Source: Asterella californica
Lineage: Eukaryota; Streptophyta; Marchantiopsida; Marchantiales; Aytoniaceae
Assembly (NCBI GenBank): GCA_036924285.1
Contig: JAYKYS010000016.1
Coordinates: forward strand, 434,001 to 498,000
DNA: 64,000 nt
Direction of reading: 5' to 3'
Shown here: positions 60,501-64,000 of the stretch, piece by piece
Position numbering within the stretch: the first letter of the stretch is position 1
How the letters are laid out: the number at the start of each line of letters is the position of its first letter
Program-made: the position numbers and the translations under genes
The notes under the pieces: model-generated
Database searches by the model: none
Seen by the model: only the letters and a program-made list of their open reading frames with translations
What the model was told of the DNA's origin: nothing

Positions 60501-61278
60501 ATAACGTTCTCGGAAGACCTCCCGAAGCCAGGCTTCCCTTCATTGGTCTCACATGTCTTCTGCTTCCTACACGCAATCTATCTTCACAACAGACTCAAGA
60601 CATTTGCACTCTGTTCTTCTGACTTCTCACCTCTCATACACACTCAGAAGAAGCTTGCTGCATGATGGGAAGACATGACTCTCGACCATTCTCTCCAGAT
60701 TCTGCCAGCAAGACTTCTCACAACTCTCTTCTAAGTTCGGGAAGAAGAAGGAATAGGCTGCTATGGGTCGGACAGAAGAGACCCGTAATGGACCCTCACG
60801 TCTTCTCGCTCATTTTGCCAGCCTTTCAGTCTTCTAGTCTCTCTAGGAAGATGTGGAGTTGAGAAGCTTGGAAGACCGGGAGGCACAGGCCTAGTCCCCG
60901 ACTTCCAACTTCTCGAAATAACAAAACAATTCACCAAGCCACTCAGGATTCGTACCAAGCCTCTCTTAATACAAAAGCAAATCAAATCCACTCTTGATAC
61001 GAATTGTGTACAATCGACTTCCGAAGATGTTCTAATCTTCCGAAGCGTCTTCCGTCTTCTGCCGTCTTCTGCCTTCCGAAGACACCACCGAGAAGACGCT
61101 CTTCGGAAGACGGTCGTCTTCCGAAGAAGTCAACTTATTATTACAAACAGCCCTTAAGATCATCTTCCTGATAAGGAAGCCGTAATCTTAAGTAACAACG
61201 CTTCTTCAATTATACAAATAAGTTATTAATCTCAAAAATTTCAAAAATTCGTGAATCCTGTAATTTGTGGGCACCACA
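57554..61278 (-). mobile_element. E2: complete 3.7-kb E-family element
   Basis: 3725 bp with ends TGTAGTG (57554) and CACCACA (61278), flanked by TCACT at 57549-57553 and 61279-61283. The pre-insertion site can be recognised inside E2 itself (reverse strand near 58500-58545), because E2 jumped into the 3′ region of its relative E0. Sense strand is minus. It shares with E1 the junction AAGTACGTC(G/A)CTTCT, a deletion that removes the E0 N-terminal and central coding parts. This is the best reference for the short form of the family. Confidence 0.9.
59240..60024 (-). pseudogene. E2 protein, coiled coil and acidic C-terminus (frameshifted)
   Basis: The upstream frame (59500-60024) covers SSLVEALRKKFNFTAGRKLL and MFRYLDRQIERVKTLYGLP, and leaves frame near 59590. 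The overlapping frame (59240-59860) gives SSQVFRLEEATSPDPYEVTM through to the end at 59240 with a basic RSGGNGIRAIRIDKQS segment. A single indel near 59590 explains this. The ORF is otherwise like E1 and the C-terminal part of E0. Confidence 0.6.
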
Positions 61279-62246
61279 TCACTCCCGATTGTGCATGGGA
61301 AGCATTCTTCTTGAGTGGCGGTGATTGTCAGCAGTTGTGGAAGTGCAGCTTGGCTCGTCCAGTGGAGCACTTAAGATCTACGTACGGACGGTCTTATGGA
61401 TAAGAGATCCCAGAAGACAGAGTAGTCGGAGCAGCGAGAGAAGAAGAAAGAAGCCTTCTTCTCACAGCAGAAGACGACATCCTCAAGTAGAAGACGGTGC
61501 AACTGTACGCACGTTTGTTGTCTTCCTCCCCAAACTATTACAAGCAAGGATGGCTTGTTAGTCAGGATCCGGACTAGAAGCCTGTCGGAATCTTAATTTC
61601 TCCTTTTCATCTTGTTTTCTCTTGTTTGGATTTTCCCTTCTTCCCCATCTTCTCCCATCTTCCCCATCTTCTTACCTCCTTCTAGTGAGCTTCCGAGACT
61701 TCTATTGAGCTTCCGTGAAGGTGAATGTCGTTGTAGTGCTGCAGGAAGACCATTTTCGTAAGCAAAAGCCTGGGAAGGCTACAAGGGGCATACACCCTGT
61801 GATTAATCTAACCCGTTGGAATGAGAAAGAGAGAGAGTAAAGTGTAACAGCCGTTGCTAGTCGACTTCTACGAGGCCGGAGCAGTCTTCTGGAGGTGTGA
61901 GAAGCCGAGTTGAACCTCCAAAAGCCGAGAATTGCCTCGAGAAGACGGTATCGAGAAGACCGGAAGAAGTGGTCTGGAAGTACGAAGAGTCTTCCCGAGC
62001 TTCTCTGAGAATAGTTGTGTGATATTTTAGTTAGTAGTTGTTTGTTGAGGTCCAGAGCACCTTTTGGCGAGTCTAGAAGACGCGTGGTTTTGTGAGAAGA
62101 CGAGATTTCTAGACAAAACCCGTGTGTTTGTGTGTTTGAACATATCTTAGAACTTAGAGCAGCGTTACTTGTGCAAATCCTCTGTGGGAACGATATCTTG
62201 TATACTAAATGGGCAAAAAGGAATAATCCTGCGACACTACAGGTAT

Positions 62247-63448
62247 TTTGATTACAATGCATCATCAAGCAGTTCTGTAAGTTATTACTGTAACTCTCTA
62301 TTTTGTTTCGTGTTTCTTACATTCTATTCAGTTTTATGAAAATATTATGAATTGTCGTCTTCAACGGAGATCCAGTGGCTTAGTCGGAGCATAATATGGA
62401 TTTTGATTTCTTAGTTAGTCTTCAAGTTTAATTCACATATTTATTTTGAAAGGATGCACTATCCAACTCTACGCATTCACAGTTCAACAAATAATCCAGA
62501 GAACAAGACAATCTTGTAACACTCTATAGTTCTTTCTCACTATACGCGCTAACTTTCTTTCATTGATTCTCTTATGTATAATTGACTTTTAGATGGAAAA
62601 CCCATTCTAGAAGATCAGAGGGTCATGTTCAAGCATTCACGTCTAGATGTCGTATACACTGGACTCAATGAATGTCTATAGTTCGTGACACTATTTTTTT
62701 TTTGTAAAACAATGAGAAACATGGAAGATTGTATGTCGATTCAGACTGTCATACATTTGTTCTAGAAAAAGAGGAAGGACCAGATTACACAAAGGTGTTG
62801 CATTAGTTCTCTCAGTTTGCTCATATAATTCTCTCTCAACTTCAGGTTCTAGATTTCCTCATAGGATATTTTGTCCATACTGCAAGGTATCATAATTTTC
62901 TAGAAAATCTATAGACGAAGTGTTAGTGATTAATATCTCAGGCATAGAAGAAGTGAACGTTAGTCCTTCCCATAGATCTAAGTTGCTGCCCACACTAACA
63001 GGAAATCAAACTCATGAGGTCTCATCCAAGAGAGACTAGGTTTCCAACATGCTGTCAACCAACATTGTTTTATAGTGTGCACATATCTTATTCAAATTAT
63101 ATTTGGAAACAGATATTTTTTGTTCATTGATTCATGTTGTATGCAACCTCCGTAAATAAAAATAAACAAATATGCAGGCGATTTAACTTTTATCTGGTTA
63201 TAACTTACTGTAATTTAAAAATGAATTTTATTTCTTTTAATCCATATGTTTGGGATATGTATCGGTCCATCCTTCCATTATGGATCGTTTCTCCATCGTC
63301 CTGCAACTGTAGGATTAGTCAACACTTCACAATTAGAGATATAGTCTATTTCTTTAAAACTTAGTATAAAATTTACATATAATGTGTATCAATTTTCGGA
63401 TAACAGAAAGCGGGAAAGAGTTCTCCAGAAGTGAATGCTACTAAGTTG
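62247..63448. other. AT-rich DNA, no gene seen
   Basis: Unique-looking AT-rich sequence between the E0 right end and R3. It resembles in composition the DNA left of R1. No coding frame or RNA can be supported. Confidence 0.5.
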
Positions 63449-64000
63449 ACTTCTCGCACTCCAAATGAAGACTTAGCACCTGATAGTGTCAAGTGCGCCT
63501 CTTCAAGTCGTGATAAGATTTTATCACAATCTGAAATGTGATCAGCAACAAAGTTTCTACACCCCTTCTGATCCATTGTCTCATCTTTCTCCTCCTCAAC
63601 GCATCTCTTAATTGGAATGTCATCCAAGAAAGGCATGGTCTTCTCAGGAATGAACTCATGGAGAACCTTGTTCATCCCGTTCATCATGTGCGCTACTGAG
63701 TTTGTTGCTCCTTGTGGTAACGTGCACATTCTGACCAACCCCAACGGTGTCCTCATGGTGGTGATATCTCTACTCTGTTCAGCAAGTTGAAACTGATCAT
63801 ATCTAGAGTAAAGATCTCCTATAGAGTAAATAGTCCTCCCAGCAAACGCTTCAGCAAACTCTCCGACGATAGGTCCTATGCCTGTATTTCTGATGGTCAC
63901 TTGGTTCACATGTTGCATATCTTGGATGAACCGTAATGCACCACTCTTCTTTGGTACTGTAAACCAACGACTAGAGTATGGTGCAAACGATGGTTCCAAG
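63449..64000 (-). CDS. R3: N-terminal part of R-family reverse transcriptase, cut by the window edge
   Basis: An open minus-strand frame entering from the right edge. It contains VPKKSGALRFIQDMQHVNQV (RT fingers), GDLYSRYDQFQLA (the palm motif carrying a catalytic Asp), MCTLPQGATNSVAHMMNGMN, and the active site FLDDIPIK (FxDD instead of the usual YxDD). It ends in HLTLSGAKSSFGVREV. Homology to R2 stops at 63449, and the remaining codons to 63373 belong to unrelated DNA. The frame is intact here. The break is 5 bp from where R1 starts in pol coordinates, on the opposite strand. Confidence 0.9.

Larger units (their letters stand above)
33389..62241 (+). mobile_element. E0: unclassified element split by five nested insertions
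   Basis: The left end TGTGGTGCCCACAAATTAC starts at 33389 and is preceded by GGTAT (33384-33388). The right end CACTACA stops at 62241 and is followed by GGTAT (62242-62246). These matching 5-bp flanks make the two distant ends one insertion. Removing SQ1 (with its chromovirus), E1 (with R2), SQ2 and E2, with one TSD copy each, leaves about 5.94 kb. That core encodes one protein on the plus strand in four pieces: 35374-35524, 44594-45301, 54077-54850 and 56175-56877. I see no LTRs, protease, RT, integrase or transposase. E0 carries ~0.8 kb near 33630-34415 that E1 and E2 lack. The ends give a short imperfect inverted repeat (TGTGGTG / TGTAGTG). Confidence 0.8.

Noticed and set aside
57554..61278. 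E family as a CACTA (En/Spm) transposon because its ends contain CACTACA/TGTAGTG
   Set aside because: The motif is in the inverse orientation (element starts TGT.. and ends ..ACA), the TSD is 5 bp rather than 3, and no CACTA transposase is seen.
61702..62268. 188-codon minus-strand ORF across the E0 right end
   Set aside because: It crosses the E0 terminus and TSD into flanking DNA and is antisense to the element; no domain is visible.
1..64000. CRISPR arrays, operons, bacterial promoters or terminators
   Set aside because: None seen; splice sites, LTR elements and plant telomere repeats show nuclear plant DNA, so bacterial feature types do not apply.

Overview
The window looks like nuclear DNA of a streptophyte plant, most likely a seed-free land plant or a charophyte alga. 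It carries TTTAGGG-type telomere repeats, a chloroplast-targeted RbcX Rubisco chaperone gene, a chromodomain Ty3/gypsy element primed from initiator Met-tRNA, and transposase types that I associate from memory with mosses and algae. There are no operons or prokaryotic features. Only one confident host gene is present (RbcX, minus strand, 19828-20511). Almost everything else is mobile DNA or its remains.

Left part (1-24.39 kb). Positions 1-4.6 kb are AT-rich and gene-poor, with one perfect 21-bp hairpin. Positions 4.6-7.1 kb hold weak coding-like segments and a promoter-like block: an 80-bp tandem duplication, a TATA box and a palindrome. Positions 8.6-11.3 kb carry a multi-exon minus-strand DDE transposase gene with a SAP domain. 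Positions 12.3-14.3 kb carry a minus-strand HUH endonuclease of Replitron type, with two hairpins on its 3′ side. Positions 14.3-21 kb are the RbcX neighbourhood, and 21-24.39 kb is AT-rich without visible genes.

Right part (24.39-64 kb). A second Ty3/gypsy family, here called R, appears three times. R1 (24390 onward, plus strand) is a 5′-truncated pol with a 3′ LTR. R2 (48162-53350) lies inside another element. R3 (63449-64000, minus strand) is the front half of reverse transcriptase. R1 begins and R3 ends within 5 bp of the same pol position, so they read as two halves of one element split by a ~39-kb inversion (24390-63449).

Inside that interval lies a nest of insertions resolved by target-site duplications (TSDs). 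An unclassified element E0 (33389-62241, TSD GGTAT) is interrupted by five elements. SQ1 (TSD CCGC) itself contains an intact 7.68-kb chromovirus (TSD CTTGT). E1 (antisense copy of the same family, TSD TGTAC) itself contains R2 plus a head-to-head telomere-repeat scar. SQ2 has TSD TCGT, and E2 (antisense, TSD TCACT) is the last. Removing the insertions leaves E0 at about 5.9 kb, encoding one coiled-coil, acidic-tailed protein. E1 and E2 are ~3.7-kb forms sharing one internal deletion. The E family has TG..CA ends and 5-bp TSDs but no LTRs, protease, reverse transcriptase or integrase that I can see, and is the best candidate here for something undescribed. Gene calls are by eye; family names other than the Ty3/gypsy and RbcX calls are inference.
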